A stretch of DNA of 15,845 nucleotides, from NCBI GenBank assembly GCA_947074335.1, contig CAMTPG010000019.1:1-15845 (forward strand), given 5' to 3'. Of the stretch, positions 15,352 through 15,845 are shown piece after piece. Origin of the DNA: an uncultured Parabacteroides sp. Its GTDB lineage: Bacteria; Bacteroidota; Bacteroidia; Bacteroidales; Tannerellaceae. Both the position numbers and the translations under genes were made by a program. The notes under the pieces are model-generated. The model saw nothing but the letters and a program-made list of their open reading frames with translations, did not search any database and was not told the origin of the DNA. How positions within the stretch are numbered: position 1 is the first letter of the stretch; each line of letters begins with the position of its first letter.

Positions 15352-15845
15352 ATGGATAACAAGAAAACATATCGTATCATAATAAGTGGCGGAGGAACGG
15401 GAGGACATATTTTCCCGGCGATCTCTATTGCGAATACGCTGAAAAAGCGTTATCCTGATGCCGAAATTTTATTTGTAGGTGCTGAGAACCGGATGGAAAT
15501 GGAAAAAGTGCCTCAGGCCGGTTATCAGATTGTCGGATTGCCAATCAGTGGTTTTGATCGATCGAATCTGTTTAATAATATCCGTGTCATTAACCGGTTA
15601 TTGAAAAGTTTGCGACTGGCTAAAAAGACTATCCGCGATTTTAAACCCGATATAGCAATCGGAGTAGGCGGTTATGCCAGTGGTCCCACATTATGGGTGG
15701 CTTCGAATTCAAAAATTCCCACACTGATTCAGGAGCAAAATTCGTATGCAGGTGTTACCAATAAAATTCTGGCTAAAAAAGCCCGGAAAATTTGCGTGGC
15801 TTATGAAGGGATGGATCGTTTTTTTCCGTCTGAAAGTATTATTAT
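15352..15845 (+). CDS. murG: UDP-GlcNAc:lipid I N-acetylglucosaminyltransferase, N-terminal part
   Basis: A plus-strand frame opens at ATG 15352, 11 bases after the ftsW stop, and is still open at the right edge (164 complete codons). MurG adds GlcNAc to lipid I on the inner face of the membrane, giving lipid II. The visible half is the N-terminal Rossmann domain that contacts lipid I. It contains IIISGGGTGGHIFPAISIA with the glycine-rich GGGTGGH signature (14-20), FVGAENRMEMEKVPQAGY, the second G loop IGVGGYASGP and LIQEQNSYAGVTNK, matching the HEQN motif region of the family. The donor-binding C-terminal domain lies outside the window. In Bacteroidota murC and ftsQ normally follow. Confidence 0.95.
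   Translation, partial: MDNKKTYRIIISGGGTGGHIFPAISIANTLKKRYPDAEILFVGAENRMEMEKVPQAGYQIVGLPISGFDRSNLFNNIRVINRLLKSLRLAKKTIRDFKPDIAIGVGGYASGPTLWVASNSKIPTLIQEQNSYAGVTNKILAKKARKICVAYEGMDRFFPSESII

Noticed and set aside
1..15845. Mobile elements, CRISPR arrays, tRNA or rRNA genes, defence genes
   Set aside because: I found no transposase or integrase frame, no regularly spaced repeats, and no cloverleaf or rRNA-like sequence; genes are complete except at the window edges.

Overview
This window looks like the chromosome of a Bacteroidota member, probably order Bacteroidales. The evidence is: protein sequences close to Bacteroides/Parabacteroides-type PurL, RsmH, MraY and FtsW; -7 elements of the TAnnTTTG type instead of sigma70 -10 boxes; starts without a Shine-Dalgarno sequence; an FtsL of the Bacteroidota type; and a lipoprotein with an LSSC lipobox. 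I cannot name the genus from the sequence alone.

Layout. (1) 1-525, minus strand: the N-terminal part of an unrecognised surface or periplasmic lipoprotein that runs off the left edge. (2) 526-742: a divergent intergenic region with a good candidate purL promoter. (3) 743-4435: purL, the large single-chain FGAM synthase of purine synthesis, closed by a strong intrinsic terminator. (4) 4436-4868: a 433-base gene-free stretch that is unusually rich in symmetry. It holds the purL terminator, a 101-base imperfect inverted repeat with two competing folds, a perfect 18-bp palindrome, and tandem 11-bp-spaced TGTAAC repeats resembling a Pho box directly before the next gene. (5) 4869-6173: an outer-membrane porin of the phosphate-selective OprO/OprP type. 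(6) 6174-6446: a short intergenic region with a possible porin terminator and a candidate promoter for the next operon. (7) 6447-15845: the division and cell wall (dcw) cluster in the order rsmH, ftsL-like, ftsI/PBP with a PASTA domain, murE, mraY, murD, ftsW, murG (cut by the right edge).

The dcw genes are all on the plus strand with gaps of 1 to 27 bases and are very probably one operon. MurE adds meso-diaminopimelate to UDP-MurNAc-dipeptide and MurD adds D-Glu before it. MraY and MurG build lipids I and II. FtsW polymerises lipid II and FtsI crosslinks it at the division site, with FtsL as a membrane partner. RsmH methylates 16S rRNA. There is no room for mraZ between the porin and rsmH, and murF is not in its proteobacterial position between murE and mraY.

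This is mainly a housekeeping region. I see no defence system, mobile element, CRISPR array, tRNA or rRNA. The observations most worth following are regulatory ones in the purL-porin intergenic region.
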